64,000 bases of DNA, from NCBI GenBank assembly GCA_019637355.1, contig JAHBVT010000001.1:1271192-1335191 (forward strand), read 5' to 3'. Position numbers and translations under genes: made by a program. Shown one piece after another: positions 17,677-28,993 of the stretch. The notes beneath the pieces were generated by a model. That model was not told the origin of the DNA. It saw only the letters and a list, made by a program, of their open reading frames with translations, and ran no database searches. Origin of the DNA: Gemmatimonadaceae bacterium (GTDB lineage: Bacteria; Gemmatimonadota; Gemmatimonadetes; Gemmatimonadales; Gemmatimonadaceae). The first letter of the stretch is position 1; the number at the start of each line of letters is the position of its first letter.

Positions 17677-18926
17677 TGCCCGCACGCCTTGTGCCGACGG
17701 AGTGGCCGCTTGTGGCGCTGGCGCTGCTGCTCACGGCGCTCGGCGTGGCGATGGTGTACTCCGCGGGGCAGACGGACGTGCCGAACTTCGTGCTGACACT
17801 CTGGCGCACGCAGGTCGTCTGGGCCGTGCTCGGTCTCCTTGGCGCGTACGCGGTCACCCGGCTCTCGGTGCGCGTGCTGGAGTGGGGCGCGGTGCCGGCA
17901 TACGCCATCGCGGTGTTCCTGCTCCTGCTGCTGGTGTTCATCGGACAGGGCGCGGGGACCGCGGCGAGCACCAAGAGCTGGCTGGCCATCGGCGGCGTAC
18001 GCCTCGGCCAGCCTTCCGAACTCGCCAAGATCGCCGTGGTGCTGATGCTCGCGCGCGTGCTGAGCAGCCAGCGCGAAGCCGCGACGTCGCTGTTCGGCCT
18101 GGCGAGGCCGGCGCTGATCGTCGGCGTCCCCTGGCTGTTGATTATGGCCCAGCCCGACCTCGGCACGGGCTTGGTGTTCATCGGCATCTTCTTCGCGATG
18201 CTCTTCTGGAGTGGCGTCTCGTGGCCGCTGCTGCTGATGGCGGCCAGTCCGGGTATCTCCCTAGTGCTGGCATTCGGCCCGGGAGTTTGGGGCGCGTGGT
18301 TCCTGCTCCTGCTCGCGCTCGTGGCCTGGAAGCGCCCCACGTGGCTGGAGAGTACGGCCCTGGTGCTGGCCAATGTGGCGATGGGCGTCGTCGCCCCGAT
18401 CCTCTGGGACAAGCTGAATCCGTACCAACAACGGCGCCTGTTGGTCTTTCTCGATCCCTCCAGCGACCCGCGTGCCTCGGGCTATCACCTGATCCAGTCG
18501 CAGGTGGCGATCGGCTCCGGCGGCTTTCTCGGCAAAGGCTTTACCGACGGATCCCAGAAGCGCCTCGCCTTCCTCCCGGAGCAGCAAACCGACTTCATCT
18601 TCTCCGTGCTTGGCGAGGAGTTCGGGTTCGTCGGCGTCGCCGTGGTGCTGGCGCTGTTCTGCGTGCTGCTGCTGCGCACGACCCGCATCGCGGCGCGCTC
18701 GGGCAACCAGTTCGCCTCGCTGGCGGCCTTCGGGCTCACGGCGGCCCTCTTCACGCACATCCTCATCAACGTAGGGATGACCATCGGCTTGATGCCGATT
18801 ACGGGCATCCCCCTGCCATTCTTCTCCTACGGCGGCTCCTTTATGCTGGCCTGTTGGCTCAGCGTGGGGATCCTGGCGCTGATTTCGGCGGAAGGCCGAG
18901 GAAAGGCCGACGGGCTAGTGATTTAG
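17676..18926 (+). CDS. rodA: Rod shape-determining protein RodA (SEDS glycosyltransferase)
   Basis: Polymerises lipid II into glycan strands with PBP2. The product is 416 residues with about ten transmembrane segments. SEDS landmarks are GGVRLGQPSELAKIA, the AQPDLGTGLVF region holding the catalytic Asp, the extracellular loop DPRASGYHLIQSQVAIGSGG, and the C-terminal MPITGIPLPFFSYGGSFML. Its ATG shares the A of the mrdA TGA. accD follows after 24 bases. Confidence 0.97.
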   Translation: MPARLVPTEWPLVALALLLTALGVAMVYSAGQTDVPNFVLTLWRTQVVWAVLGLLGAYAVTRLSVRVLEWGAVPAYAIAVFLLLLLVFIGQGAGTAASTKSWLAIGGVRLGQPSELAKIAVVLMLARVLSSQREAATSLFGLARPALIVGVPWLLIMAQPDLGTGLVFIGIFFAMLFWSGVSWPLLLMAASPGISLVLAFGPGVWGAWFLLLLALVAWKRPTWLESTALVLANVAMGVVAPILWDKLNPYQQRRLLVFLDPSSDPRASGYHLIQSQVAIGSGGFLGKGFTDGSQKRLAFLPEQQTDFIFSVLGEEFGFVGVAVVLALFCVLLLRTTRIAARSGNQFASLAAFGLTAALFTHILINVGMTIGLMPITGIPLPFFSYGGSFMLACWLSVGILALISAEGRGKADGLVI

Positions 18927-18950
18927 GTCACGGGGCCCCATTTTCCGCCT

Positions 18951-19810
<860 letters not shown>

Positions 19811-19814
<4 letters not shown>

Positions 19815-21094
19815 GCGACGCCGCCTACCGGGCGGCGCTGGACGCGCTGTTCGCGCGCACGACCGGACAATGGAAGCTGGGGCTCGAGCGGGTGACGGGG
19901 TTCCTCGCTGAGCTCGGCGACCCGCATCGCGCCCTGCGTGTGCTCCACGTGGCCGGGACGAACGGCAAGGGGAGCGTCTGCGCGATGCTCGAGGCGGCGC
20001 TGCGGGCCCGCGGCCTCCGCGTGGGCAAGTACACCTCGCCGCACCTCGTGGACTTCCGCGAGCGCTTCGTCGTGGACGGCCAGCCGCTTGACGACGCCGA
20101 CATCGCGGCCTGGCTCGAGCGCTGGACGCCGGCGGTGGAGCGCCACGGGGCGACGTTCTTCGAAGCCACCACGGCGATGGGCTTCCAGCTCTTTCTCGAC
20201 GCCGGCGTCGATGTGGCGGTGATCGAGACGGGGCTGGGCGGTCGCCTGGATGCCACCAACGTCGTGCAGCCCCTCGTGGCGGGCGTGACCGGCATCGGCA
20301 TCGACCACACGGAGTGGCTCGGCACGACGCGCGAGAGCATCGCGCCGGAGAAGGCTGGCATCTACAAGGCCGGCGTGCCGGCGGTGGTCGGGGAGCCGGA
20401 CGAGGACGTGCGGCAGTTGCTTGCGGCCGAGGCGCACCGCCGCGGCGCCGTGCCGGTGCGGGTGGTGGCGGAAGAGGGCCGTGCCGACGACATCCGCGTG
20501 AGCGCGGCGGGTACGGCGTTCACCTGGCTGCGCGGTGGGGATCGGCTGGAGGTCTCGACGGCGCTGGCCGGTCGCCACCAAGCCCAGAACGCCCTCACGG
20601 CGCTGACGATGTTGGACTCCCTGCCGCCTGACCTGCGGCGGCCGGCGGAGGACGACCTGCCCGCATTGCGGAGCGTCCGACTGCCGGGGCGGTTCTCGCG
20701 GCACGGGAACTGGATCTTCGATGTGGCCCACAATCCGGACGGATCGGCCGTGACGGCCCTGACGCTGGAGGGCAGCGCCCCGGCGCGGCCGGTGGTGGCG
20801 CTGGTGAGCATCTTGGGGGACAAGGACTGGCGGGGGATGCTCTCGGCCCTGAGCGGGGTGGTGGACCACTTCGTGCTCACCGATACGCCCTCGGCCCCGG
20901 CCAGCCGCGCTTGGCAGAGCGGCGAGGTGCTCGACTACGCCAGGTCCCGGGGCTGGAGTGCCGAACGGGAGGTGGATTTCGAGCGTGCGCTGGCCCTCGC
21001 CACGCAGCGCGGCGCGACCGTGCTGGTGACCGGGAGTTTCCACACCGTGGGCGATGCGATGGCGCGGTTGCAGGTGTCTCCGACGGGCGGCTAA
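19811..21094 (+). CDS. folC: Bifunctional folylpolyglutamate / dihydrofolate synthase
   Basis: Adds glutamates to folates and usually also joins dihydropteroate to glutamate. The P-loop HVAGTNGKGSVCAMLE and the TSPHLVDFRERFVVDG omega-loop region are conserved. FFEATTAMGFQLF and the ETGLGGRLDATNVV metal/ATP site follow. The first ATG/GTG (GTG 19892) cuts off family-conserved sequence. Upstream in frame the reading L-S-D-A-A-Y-R-A-A-L-D-A-L-F then W-K-L-G-L-E-R matches the FolC N-terminus. The only plausible start is CTG at 19811, overlapping the accD TGA. If CTG is not used, the gene is 19892-21094. Confidence 0.85.
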
Positions 21095-21102
21095 ATTGCG
21101 GA

Positions 21103-22476
21103 ATGGCAAGCAGTTCGACTGCACTTCCCGGTTTCCGCGACTTCTATCCTGACGAGCTGGCCCGCCGCACGCACATCTTCCGTGCCTGGCGGGCCGTCGC
21201 GCGCAAGTATGCGTTCGTGGAGTACGACGGTCCGCCGCTGGAGCCGCTGGACCTGTACACGAAGAAGTCGGGCGACGAGATCGTCGGCCAGCTCTACAAC
21301 TTCACCGACAAGGGCGGGCGCGAGGTGTCGCTGCGCCCCGAGATGACGCCGACCTTCGCGCGGATGGTCGGGGCCAAGGCAAGCGCGCTGCGCAAGCCGC
21401 TGCGTTGGTTCTCGATCCCGCAGCTCTTCCGCTACGAGCGGGCACAGCGCGGGCGCCTGCGCGAGCACTTCCAGCTCAACGTGGACATCGTCGGCGAGGC
21501 CAGCGAGGTCGCGGACGCCGAGCTGCTCTGCGTGGCGGTGGACATTATGCGCGAGCTCGGGCTCACGCACGAGGACGTGCGGGCGCGGGTCAGCGACCGG
21601 CGGCTGCTGACCGGGGTGCTCGATGCGCTGGGCGTGTCAGCCGAGCAGCGGCCGACGGTGTTCGGGGTGTTCGACAAGGTCGCGCGGCAGCCGCGTGAGG
21701 TGAGCGCGGAGAAGCTGGCGGCGGCGGGACTGGCGTCCGCGCTCGTGGACCGCGTGCTGGCGCTGGCCAGCGGGACGACGTTTGAAGAGCTGTGGCGGGA
21801 GCTTGGCGAGACGGTCGCGCCGACGCCCGCGACCGAGCCGCTGGTGCGGTTCAAGCGATATCTCGAGCACTGCAGTGCACTGGGCATCGGCGACTGGGTC
21901 ACGCTGGACCTCTCGATCGTCCGCGGACTTGCCTACTACACCGGCGTGGTCTTCGAACTCTTCGACGCCAAAGGCGAGCTGCGCGCCATCTGCGGCGGCG
22001 GACGTTATGACGATTTGCTCAAGGCCATCGGCGGCGCGGACCTGCCGGCGCTGGGCTTCGGGATGGGCGACGTGGTGCTCGGCGAGCTGCTCACGGAGCG
22101 CGGCCTCTGGCCCGAGCCGCAGCAGGATGCGGTGGACTTCGTGATCGTCGCCGGCAACGGCGCCATCGACACGCCGTACGCGCACGTGCTCAAGCTGGCC
22201 CGCGCGCTGCGCGACGCCGGGTTCAGCGCCGCGCACGGGATGAACGAGGAACGATACAAGAGCCAGGCGACGCGTAACCAGGTGGACGGCGCGCGCAAGG
22301 CGGGAGCGAGCGCGGTGGTGTACTTCCGCGAAGACGGGGCCGTGGAGGCAATGAGCCTGCTCGGCAAGCTGACGGGGGCCGCGACGCACGCGGTGGATGC
22401 GGGCGCGGCGCTCAGCGGCGACGCGCAGGCGATGCACGGGCTGCGTCATTGGCTGCAGACGCAGCGTGGACGCTAG
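21103..22476 (+). CDS. hisS: Histidyl-tRNA synthetase
   Basis: Class II synthetase charging tRNA-His. The product is 457 residues. Motif 1 is near [11 protein letters not shown]. Motif 2 spans [12 protein letters not shown] and [25 protein letters not shown], and histidine-specific signatures include [10 protein letters not shown]-like [13 protein letters not shown] and the CGGGRYDDL segment. The anticodon-binding domain is at the C-terminus. The ATG at 21103 gives the family N-terminus; an earlier open frame from 20911 lies over folC and is spurious. proS starts 8 bases after the stop. Confidence 0.96.
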   Translation: MASSSTALPGFRDFYPDELARRTHIFRAWRAVARKYAFVEYDGPPLEPLDLYTKKSGDEIVGQLYNFTDKGGREVSLRPEMTPTFARMVGAKASALRKPLRWFSIPQLFRYERAQRGRLREHFQLNVDIVGEASEVADAELLCVAVDIMRELGLTHEDVRARVSDRRLLTGVLDALGVSAEQRPTVFGVFDKVARQPREVSAEKLAAAGLASALVDRVLALASGTTFEELWRELGETVAPTPATEPLVRFKRYLEHCSALGIGDWVTLDLSIVRGLAYYTGVVFELFDAKGELRAICGGGRYDDLLKAIGGADLPALGFGMGDVVLGELLTERGLWPEPQQDAVDFVIVAGNGAIDTPYAHVLKLARALRDAGFSAAHGMNEERYKSQATRNQVDGARKAGASAVVYFREDGAVEAMSLLGKLTGAATHAVDAGAALSGDAQAMHGLRHWLQTQRGR

Positions 22477-22484
22477 GACTGACG

Positions 22485-23957
22485 ATGGCTGACGACAAGA
22501 AGCTGACGACGCGGGCGGAGAACTTCTCCGACTGGTACAACGAACTGGTGCTGCGCTCCGAGCTGGCGGACTACTCGCCGGTGAAGGGTTCGATGGTGAT
22601 CCGTCCCAATGGCTACGGCATCTGGGAGCGGATGCAGCGCGCCCTCGACGATATGTTCAAGGCCACCGGCCACGAGAACGCCTACTTCCCGCTGTTCATC
22701 CCGCAGAGCTTCCTGAGCAAGGAAGCCGAGCACGTGGAGGGCTTCGCGCCGGAGACGGCGGTGGTCACGCACGGCGGCGGCAAGCTGCTCGAGGAGCCGC
22801 TGGTGGTCCGGCCGACGTCGGAGACCATCATCTACCATATGTTCGCGAAGTGGACGCAGAGCTATCGCGACCTGCCCATCCTCATCAACCAGTGGGCCAA
22901 CGTGGTGCGCTGGGAGTTGCGCACGCGGCTGTTCCTGCGCACGCTGGAGTTCCTGTGGCAGGAAGGGCACACGGCGCACGCCACGCACGACGAGGCCGAG
23001 GAAGAAGCGCGCCGGATGCTCGGCATCTACCGCGAGTTTATGGAAGGCTGGATCGCGATGCCGGTGGTGACCGGCCTCAAGACCGAGAGCGAGAAGTTCG
23101 CCGGCGCACTGCGCACCTACTCCTGCGAAGCGATGATGCAGGACAACAAGGCGCTGCAGGCCGGCACCTCGCACAACCTGGGGCAGAACTTCGCCAAGGC
23201 CTTCGAGCTGCAGTTCCAGGACCAGAATGGCGAGATGGCCTTCGCGTGGAATACCTCCTGGGGCGTGAGCACGCGGATGGTCGGCGGGCTGGTGATGACG
23301 CACTCCGATGACAACGGCCTCGTGACGCCGCCCAAGCTGGCGCCCGTCGAGGTGGTGATCGTGCCCGTGTACAAGAGCGACGAGGAGCGCGCGCGGATCG
23401 TCGAGGCGGCGCATCGCGTGAAGCAGGAGCTCGGCGCGTGGACTGGCCGTGGCGCCACCGATCGGCTGCGCGTGAAGGTGGACGATCGCGACGGCATCAA
23501 GCCCGGCGCCAAGTACTACGAGTGGGAGATGCGGGGCGTCCCGCTGCGGCTGGAGATCGGCCCCAAGGACCTCGAGAAGCAGTCCGTGTTCTCGGCGCGC
23601 CGCGACACGCGGGCCAAGGCGGCCATCCCGATGGCCGGGTTGCCGGAGTCCGTGGCCAAGTTGCTCGATCAGATCCAGACGGACCTGCTGGCGGCCGCCA
23701 GGGCGCGGCGCGAGGCCAATTCGCAGCGCGCGGTGAAGAGCTACGACGAGTTCAAGCAGATTATGGAAGGCTCCGGGGGCTTCGTGTATGCCGGCTGGAA
23801 CGGCGACCCGGCCATCGAGGCGAAGGTGAAGGAAGAGACCAAGGCGACCATCCGCGTCATTCCTGACGAGGAGTTCCGCACGCCGGGCGGGCAGGCGACC
23901 TGCCTCGTCACCGGTGAACCCGCCAAGCACGAGGTGTTGTGGGCCAAGGCGTACTGA
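22485..23957 (+). CDS. proS: Prolyl-tRNA synthetase, short eukaryote/archaeal-like type
   Basis: Charges tRNA-Pro. The product is 490 residues and lacks the editing insertion of the ~570-residue E. coli type. The order is the N-terminal [25 protein letters not shown], motif 2 ([17 protein letters not shown] with [25 protein letters not shown]), the [22 protein letters not shown] loop, an anticodon domain, and a C-terminal domain ending in tyrosine (KAY), typical of this class. The ATG at 22485 matches the family start. The stop shares a base with the lysA ATG. Confidence 0.96.
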   Translation: MADDKKLTTRAENFSDWYNELVLRSELADYSPVKGSMVIRPNGYGIWERMQRALDDMFKATGHENAYFPLFIPQSFLSKEAEHVEGFAPETAVVTHGGGKLLEEPLVVRPTSETIIYHMFAKWTQSYRDLPILINQWANVVRWELRTRLFLRTLEFLWQEGHTAHATHDEAEEEARRMLGIYREFMEGWIAMPVVTGLKTESEKFAGALRTYSCEAMMQDNKALQAGTSHNLGQNFAKAFELQFQDQNGEMAFAWNTSWGVSTRMVGGLVMTHSDDNGLVTPPKLAPVEVVIVPVYKSDEERARIVEAAHRVKQELGAWTGRGATDRLRVKVDDRDGIKPGAKYYEWEMRGVPLRLEIGPKDLEKQSVFSARRDTRAKAAIPMAGLPESVAKLLDQIQTDLLAAARARREANSQRAVKSYDEFKQIMEGSGGFVYAGWNGDPAIEAKVKEETKATIRVIPDEEFRTPGGQATCLVTGEPAKHEVLWAKAY

Positions 23958-25228
23958 TGGCCCAAGGTTTCACCCGGCGCGAGGGTGCGCTTCACGCGGA
24001 CGGCGTGCCGCTGGCGACGATTGCCAAGCACGTCGGCACGCCGGCATACGTCTATTCGGCATCGGTGATCCGCGACCGCGCGGCGCGGCTGACGCAGGCG
24101 CTGGCTGGCATCCCGCACCGCGTGCACTTCGCCGTGAAGTCCAACGGCAGCGGCGCCGTGCTGCGCCTGCTGCGCGAGGCCGGCATTGGCGCCGACGTGG
24201 TGAGCGGCGGAGAGCTGTTCCGCGCGCTGCGCGCCGGTTTCCGCCCCGAAGACATCGTCTTCGACGGGGTGGGCAAGACGGCGCGCGATATGGCGGAGGC
24301 GGTCGGGGTGGGCGTGAAGCTGCTCAACGTCGAAAGCGAAGCCGAGCTCCGGCAGCTCTCGGCGTTGGCGGTGGAACTCGGCAAGCGCGTCACCGTCGGG
24401 CTGCGCGTGAACCCAGACGTGGAGATCGAGAACGCGCACGAGTACATCGCCACCGGCGACAAGGAGCACAAGTTCGGCGTGCCGCTGGATGACGCCCTGC
24501 GTGTGGCGCGCATCGGGATGACGCTGCCAGGTTTGGATTTCAGCGGCCTGCATATGCACGTCGGCTCGCAGTTGTTCTCGTACGGCGCCTACGAGCACGG
24601 GGCACGCAAGCTGATCCAACTGGCGCACACGCTGCGCGCCGAGGGCGCACCAATCCGATACCTCGATCTGGGCGGCGGATTGCCCGTGCCCTACCGCCCG
24701 GAGGAGCCCGAGCCCGACCTCGAGGCCTACGCGGCGTTGATGCGCCGTGCCGTCGAGTCGCTGGGTGACGTGGAGCTGGTGATGGAGCACGGGCGCTACC
24801 TGGTGGCGGCGTCGGCGGTGCTGCTCACCGAGGTGCTCTATCGCAAGCATAATGGCGGAGTGGAGTTCTTGGTCTGCGACGCCGGGATGACGGAGCTCAT
24901 CCGTGTGTCGCACTACGACGCCTACCATCACATTGAGCCGGTGGCGACGCACGGCGGTGAGATCATCGCGGATGTGGTCGGGCCGGTCTGTGAGAGCGGC
25001 GACTTTCTCGGCGTGGACCGCACCTTGCCGGACGTGCCGCCGGGCGCCCTGATGGTAGTGCACACGGTCGGTGCCTACGGCTCGGCGATGGCCACGCGCT
25101 ACAACGGCCGGCCCTTCGCCGCGGAGGTGCTGGTGGACGGCACGCGCTGGGCGGTGGTGACGGAACGCGAGGAGTACACGGACCTGGTCCGGATGGAAGT
25201 GCAGTCCCCCCAATGGCAGGAGGCTTGA
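23957..25228 (+). CDS. lysA: Diaminopimelate decarboxylase
   Basis: PLP enzyme making L-lysine from meso-diaminopimelate. The product is 423 residues. The PLP lysine lies in HFAVKSNGSGAVLRLL. HVGSQ, the glycine-rich phosphate site YLDLGGGLPVPY, EHGRYLVA and the CESGDFLG motif (catalytic Cys) complete the barrel and C-terminal domain. The TGATG overlap with proS favours the start at 23957 over the upstream GTG at 23939. Confidence 0.96.
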   Translation: MAQGFTRREGALHADGVPLATIAKHVGTPAYVYSASVIRDRAARLTQALAGIPHRVHFAVKSNGSGAVLRLLREAGIGADVVSGGELFRALRAGFRPEDIVFDGVGKTARDMAEAVGVGVKLLNVESEAELRQLSALAVELGKRVTVGLRVNPDVEIENAHEYIATGDKEHKFGVPLDDALRVARIGMTLPGLDFSGLHMHVGSQLFSYGAYEHGARKLIQLAHTLRAEGAPIRYLDLGGGLPVPYRPEEPEPDLEAYAALMRRAVESLGDVELVMEHGRYLVAASAVLLTEVLYRKHNGGVEFLVCDAGMTELIRVSHYDAYHHIEPVATHGGEIIADVVGPVCESGDFLGVDRTLPDVPPGALMVVHTVGAYGSAMATRYNGRPFAAEVLVDGTRWAVVTEREEYTDLVRMEVQSPQWQEA

Positions 25229-25737
25229 TGCGGATCGGCTTGATGTCGGACACGCACGACCGAGTACCGGCGATTGACGCGCTGCTGCGCGAGATGCTCA
25301 AGCGCGAGGTGACGTTCGTGCTGCACGCGGGAGACTTCTGCTCGCCGTTCTCGCTGAAGCCGTTTCAGGACCACGGCATCGCGATGGCGGGCGTGTTCGG
25401 GCGCAACGACGGCGATATGGAAGGCCTGCGCGCCACGGCGGCGCAGGCGATGGGGCAGGAGCTGTTCGAGTCGCCGCACGGAATGAAGGTCGGCGACCAC
25501 AAGGTGCTGGTGGTGCACGATATCGGCGAGGTGGTGGAGCGCTCGGTGCTCGCCCACGCGGTCGTGGTGCACGGGCACACGCACCTACAGGAGATGAAGA
25601 CGCGCAACGATACGCTGATCGTGAACCCCGGCGAGGCCTGCGGCTGGCTCTACGGGGCGCCGTCGGCGGCCATCCTCGACCTACAGACCAAGCACGTCGA
25701 GTTCATCAAGCTCGACGGGGCGGAGTGGAAGACGTGA
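25228..25737 (+). CDS. YfcE/MJ0936-family metallophosphoesterase
   Basis: Small calcineurin-like phosphodiesterase of 169 residues. Metal-binding motifs run in family order: MSDTHDR (D and H ligands), HAGDFCS (GD), GVFGRNDGD (GN[D] motif, here R-N-D), VVHD and HGHTHL. The exact substrate is not known; relatives hydrolyse model phosphodiesters. It is coupled to lysA by TGATG and to guaA by a GTGA overlap. The pairing with lysA looks positional rather than functional. Confidence 0.88.
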   Translation: MRIGLMSDTHDRVPAIDALLREMLKREVTFVLHAGDFCSPFSLKPFQDHGIAMAGVFGRNDGDMEGLRATAAQAMGQELFESPHGMKVGDHKVLVVHDIGEVVERSVLAHAVVVHGHTHLQEMKTRNDTLIVNPGEACGWLYGAPSAAILDLQTKHVEFIKLDGAEWKT

Positions 25738-27287
25738 CGCATCCCGGTTCCCGGATCCTGATCCTCGACTGCGGTTCGCAGTTCACCCAGCTCATCGCGC
25801 GACGGGTGCGCGAAGCGCGCGTGTACTCGGAGATCCATCCGCCCACGCGCAGCCTGGAGTGGATCCGGGACTGGAAGCCCAGCGGCATCATCCTCTCCGG
25901 TGGGCCGAGCTCGGTGAGCGATGACGGTGCGCCGGACTTCGATCCGGGCATTCTCGACGTCGCGCCGGTGCTCGGCGTGTGCTACGGGATGCAGTGGATC
26001 GCCAAGCAGGCCGGCGCCGAGGTGAAGGGCGGGGGACGCCGCGAGTACGGGCGCGCCGAGCTGGAAGTCGTCGAGAACGACGGGATCTTCGCGGGCTTCG
26101 ATGCGGGCGAGCGCAGCGTGGTGTGGATGTCGCACGGCGACCACGTGGAGACGGTGCCCAAGGGCTACGTCCTCACGGCCCGCAGCGACGGCAACCCCGT
26201 GGTGGGCTTCCGCCACGCGACCAAGCCGATCCACACGATGCAGTTCCACGCCGAGGTGGCGCACTCGGTGCGTGGCGCCGAGATGATCCAGAACTTCCTC
26301 TTCCGCATCGCCAAGTGCACGCCCGACTGGACGCCGGGGCACTTCATCGACCAGGAAGTCGCCAAGATCCGCCAGCGGGTGGGCAATGCGCAGGTAATCT
26401 GCGGCCTGTCGGGCGGCGTGGACTCCTCGGTGGCGGCGGCGCTGGTGCATAAGGCCATCGGCGACCAGCTCACCTGCATCTTCGTGGACACGGGCCTGCT
26501 GCGTCTGCACGAGCGCGAGCAGGTGGAGCGCACGATGGGCCAGCACCTGGGCATCAAGCTGGTGACGGTGCGGGCGGAGCAGCGCTTCCTCGATGCACTC
26601 AGCGGACTGGACGATCCCGAGAAGAAGCGCAAGGCGATCGGGCACACCTTCATCGATGTCTTCGAGGACGCGTCCGCGGCGGAAGGCAAGGACGCCAAGT
26701 TCCTCGTGCAGGGGACGCTGTACCCCGACGTGATCGAGTCGGTGAGCGCCAAGGGCGGCCCCAGCGCGACGATCAAGACGCACCACAACGTGGGCGGGCT
26801 CAAGCCGGATATGAAGTTCGAGCTGATCGAGCCGCTGCGCGAGTTGTTCAAGGACGAGGTGCGCAACGTGGGCCGCGAGCTCGGGCTGCCCGAGGAGATG
26901 GTCGGACGGCATCCGTTCCCGGGGCCTGGCCTCGCGATTCGCGTGCTGGGCGCAGTGGACCCGGTGAACGTCGAGACGCTGCGGCGTGCCGATGCGATCT
27001 ACCTCGAGGAGATCCGCGCGGCCGGGCTATATCAGGAAATCTGGCAGGCCTTCGCGGTGTTCCTGCCCGTGCGCTCGGTGGGTGTGATGGGCGACGGCCG
27101 CACCTACGAGCACGTCATCGCGCTGCGCGCCGTGACCAGCACCGACGGGATGACCGCTGACTGGTACGCGTTCCCGCACGAGGTGCTCGGGCGGATCTCG
27201 AACCGCATCATCCGCGAGGTGAAGGGCGTGAACCGGGTCGTGTACGATATCAGTTCCAAGCCGCCGGCGACGATCGAGTGGGAGTGA
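25734..27287 (+). CDS. guaA: GMP synthase (glutamine-hydrolysing)
   Basis: Converts XMP to GMP using glutamine and ATP. The class I amidotransferase domain comes first ([17 protein letters not shown], nucleophile Cys in [10 protein letters not shown], His/Glu in QFHAEVAHS). The ATP-pyrophosphatase P-loop follows ([15 protein letters not shown] near residue 225). The C-terminal dimerisation domain shows [16 protein letters not shown] and ends with [18 protein letters not shown]. The GTG at 25734 overlaps the previous stop; a second GTG at 25725 would add three residues. Confidence 0.97.
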   Translation: MTHPGSRILILDCGSQFTQLIARRVREARVYSEIHPPTRSLEWIRDWKPSGIILSGGPSSVSDDGAPDFDPGILDVAPVLGVCYGMQWIAKQAGAEVKGGGRREYGRAELEVVENDGIFAGFDAGERSVVWMSHGDHVETVPKGYVLTARSDGNPVVGFRHATKPIHTMQFHAEVAHSVRGAEMIQNFLFRIAKCTPDWTPGHFIDQEVAKIRQRVGNAQVICGLSGGVDSSVAAALVHKAIGDQLTCIFVDTGLLRLHEREQVERTMGQHLGIKLVTVRAEQRFLDALSGLDDPEKKRKAIGHTFIDVFEDASAAEGKDAKFLVQGTLYPDVIESVSAKGGPSATIKTHHNVGGLKPDMKFELIEPLRELFKDEVRNVGRELGLPEEMVGRHPFPGPGLAIRVLGAVDPVNVETLRRADAIYLEEIRAAGLYQEIWQAFAVFLPVRSVGVMGDGRTYEHVIALRAVTSTDGMTADWYAFPHEVLGRISNRIIREVKGVNRVVYDISSKPPATIEWE

Positions 27288-27619
27288 GCTGAGGACTGCG
27301 GTTCACCACAGAGGGCACAGAGGGCACAGAGAACTGCAGACTGCCAACTCCCTACTTCCAACTCCCTACTGCTGTTAACGCAGAGACGCAGAGATCGCAG
27401 AGCACCACAACGGAAACTGCTTGGGGGGTCCGCACCGACGATTCGGCGCGGACCCCCAAAGCCTTTGTTGTGGCAGTTCTCTGCGCCCTCTGCGTTGAAC
27501 GCCGTTGCTGTTGCCGTTCCAATTGCTGTCGCCGTTGTTCTCGCCGTTCCCCTCGCCGTTGTAGTTCTCTGTGCCCTCTGTGCCCTCTGTGGTGAACGCA
27601 GTTAGCTTCCCTCTCCCCT
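27288..27619. repeat. Gene-free nested inverted-repeat region
   Basis: This 332-base gap between guaA and the MATE gene holds no convincing gene. The outer arms 27301-27334 and 27564-27597 are exact 34-base reverse complements built from CACAGAGGG-type units. Inside, a second set of CGCAGAG-rich arms pairs with CTCTGCG-rich sequence around 27374-27394 and 27479-27499. A central stem forms from GGGGGTCCGC with GCGGACCCCC (27427-27462 area). There is also a 14-base tandem duplication at 27344-27371 and a run of GCCGTT-like words at 27500-27562. The whole can fold into one long stem. Composition is less GC-rich than the neighbours. Confidence 0.8.
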
Positions 27620-28984
27620 ATGCGACTCGCCGCCCTCCGCCCAACCAAGTCCGAGCTGACCGAGATGGCGCGCCTGGCGGCGCCCATCGTGCTCGTGAAC
27701 GTCGGGATGCAGGGAATGGGCCTCGTGGACGCGATAATGCTCGGGCGCGTCTCGTCGGTGGACCTCGCCGCCGGCGGCCTCGGCAACTTCTACTTCTTCG
27801 GCGTTTCCATCATCGGGATCGGCATCCTGATGGCGTTGGACCCCGTCATCGCGCAGGGCATCGGCGCGGGCGACGAGCGGCAGATCGCGCGCGGGATCCA
27901 GCGCGGCATCTTGATGACCGTGATCGTCGCGGTGGTGGTGTCGAGCACCTTCCTGTTCGCCACGCCGGTGCTGGCCTTGCTGCGGCAGCCACCCGAAGTC
28001 GTGCCGCTCGCGGCTGCCTACGTGCACTGGAGCATCCCGGGGATGTTGCCGTTCTTCGCGTTCAATATGCTGCGGCAGGTGCTGCAGGCCTTCCACCGGG
28101 TGTGGCCGGTGGTGCTCGGAGTGGTCGTCGGCAACGTGCTGAACGGCTTCCTGAATTGGGTGCTCATCTACGGCAATCTCGGCTTTGCCCCAGGCGGCGT
28201 GATCGGCTCGTCCAAGGCCACCGCCATTTCGCGCTGGGTGATGGCGCTGGTGGTCTTGGCCGGGGCCTGGCCGAGCATTCGCGAATACCTGCGCCGCTGG
28301 GACCCGCAGAGCTCGACGTTGGCACCGTTGCTCCGGATGTTCCGCTTGGGGCTGCCAGTGGGATTGCAGTTCCTCGCCGAGGCAGGTGCCTTCGGGCTGA
28401 CCACCGTGATGACCGGCTGGATGGGGACGACCGTGCTGGCCGGGCACGAGATCGCGCTGAGCCTCGCGTCGATGACGTTTATGGTGCCGATGGGCGTGGC
28501 CGGCGCCGCCGCGGTGATGGTGGGCCGCGCCATCGGCCGCGGCGACGTGGCGGCGTCGCGGCGCGATGCGGTGGCGGCGCTGGCGGTGGGGGTCGGGTTT
28601 ATGGCGCTCTGCGCGGTACTGTTCGCGCTGGTGCCGGAGACGCTCGCGGGCGTCTATACGCGCGATGCCGCGACGTTCACGCTGGCGGCGTCACTCATTC
28701 CCATCGCCGCGGTGTTCCAGGTGTTCGACGGCACGCAGGTCATCAGCGCGAGCATCCTGCGCGGGGCGGGGGACACGCGCATCCCGGCGCTGCTGCACGC
28801 GCTGTCGTTCTGGGCGGTGGGCATCCCGCTCGGCGCGTGGCTGGCCTTCGGCTTCGATCTAGGCGCGGCGGGACTCTGGTGGGGCCTGACGGCCGGGCTC
28901 GCGGCTGCGGCCGTGTTGCAGGTGCTGCGCGTGAAGGACAAGCTGGGGCGGGACGTTCGGCGCGTGACGATCGACCGCCACTGA
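27620..28984 (+). CDS. MATE family efflux transporter
   Basis: Inner-membrane cation-coupled drug/sodium antiporter of the NorM/DinF type. The product is 454 residues with about twelve hydrophobic segments. The N-terminal half includes MARLAAPIVLVNVGMQGMGLVDAIMLGR and the LDPVIAQGIGAGDERQIARG loop. The C-terminal half repeats the pattern (RLGLPVGLQFLAEAGAFGLTTVM, GVAGAAAVMVGRAIGRGD). The substrate cannot be told. It stands alone between the inverted-repeat region and the oppositely oriented PTS gene. Confidence 0.93.
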   Translation: MRLAALRPTKSELTEMARLAAPIVLVNVGMQGMGLVDAIMLGRVSSVDLAAGGLGNFYFFGVSIIGIGILMALDPVIAQGIGAGDERQIARGIQRGILMTVIVAVVVSSTFLFATPVLALLRQPPEVVPLAAAYVHWSIPGMLPFFAFNMLRQVLQAFHRVWPVVLGVVVGNVLNGFLNWVLIYGNLGFAPGGVIGSSKATAISRWVMALVVLAGAWPSIREYLRRWDPQSSTLAPLLRMFRLGLPVGLQFLAEAGAFGLTTVMTGWMGTTVLAGHEIALSLASMTFMVPMGVAGAAAVMVGRAIGRGDVAASRRDAVAALAVGVGFMALCAVLFALVPETLAGVYTRDAATFTLAASLIPIAAVFQVFDGTQVISASILRGAGDTRIPALLHALSFWAVGIPLGAWLAFGFDLGAAGLWWGLTAGLAAAAVLQVLRVKDKLGRDVRRVTIDRH

Positions 28985-28993
28985 GCAGCCGCC

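Noticed and set aside
20911-21102. 64-residue extension at the start of hisS
   Set aside because: It overlaps the 3' end of folC and is not part of the HisRS family; the ATG at 21103 is the start.
27301-27597. CRISPR array
   Set aside because: The repeats are inverted and nested, with no regular spacers and no cas genes nearby.
27301-27597. Insertion sequence
   Set aside because: Despite long terminal inverted arms, no transposase frame and no clear target duplication were found.
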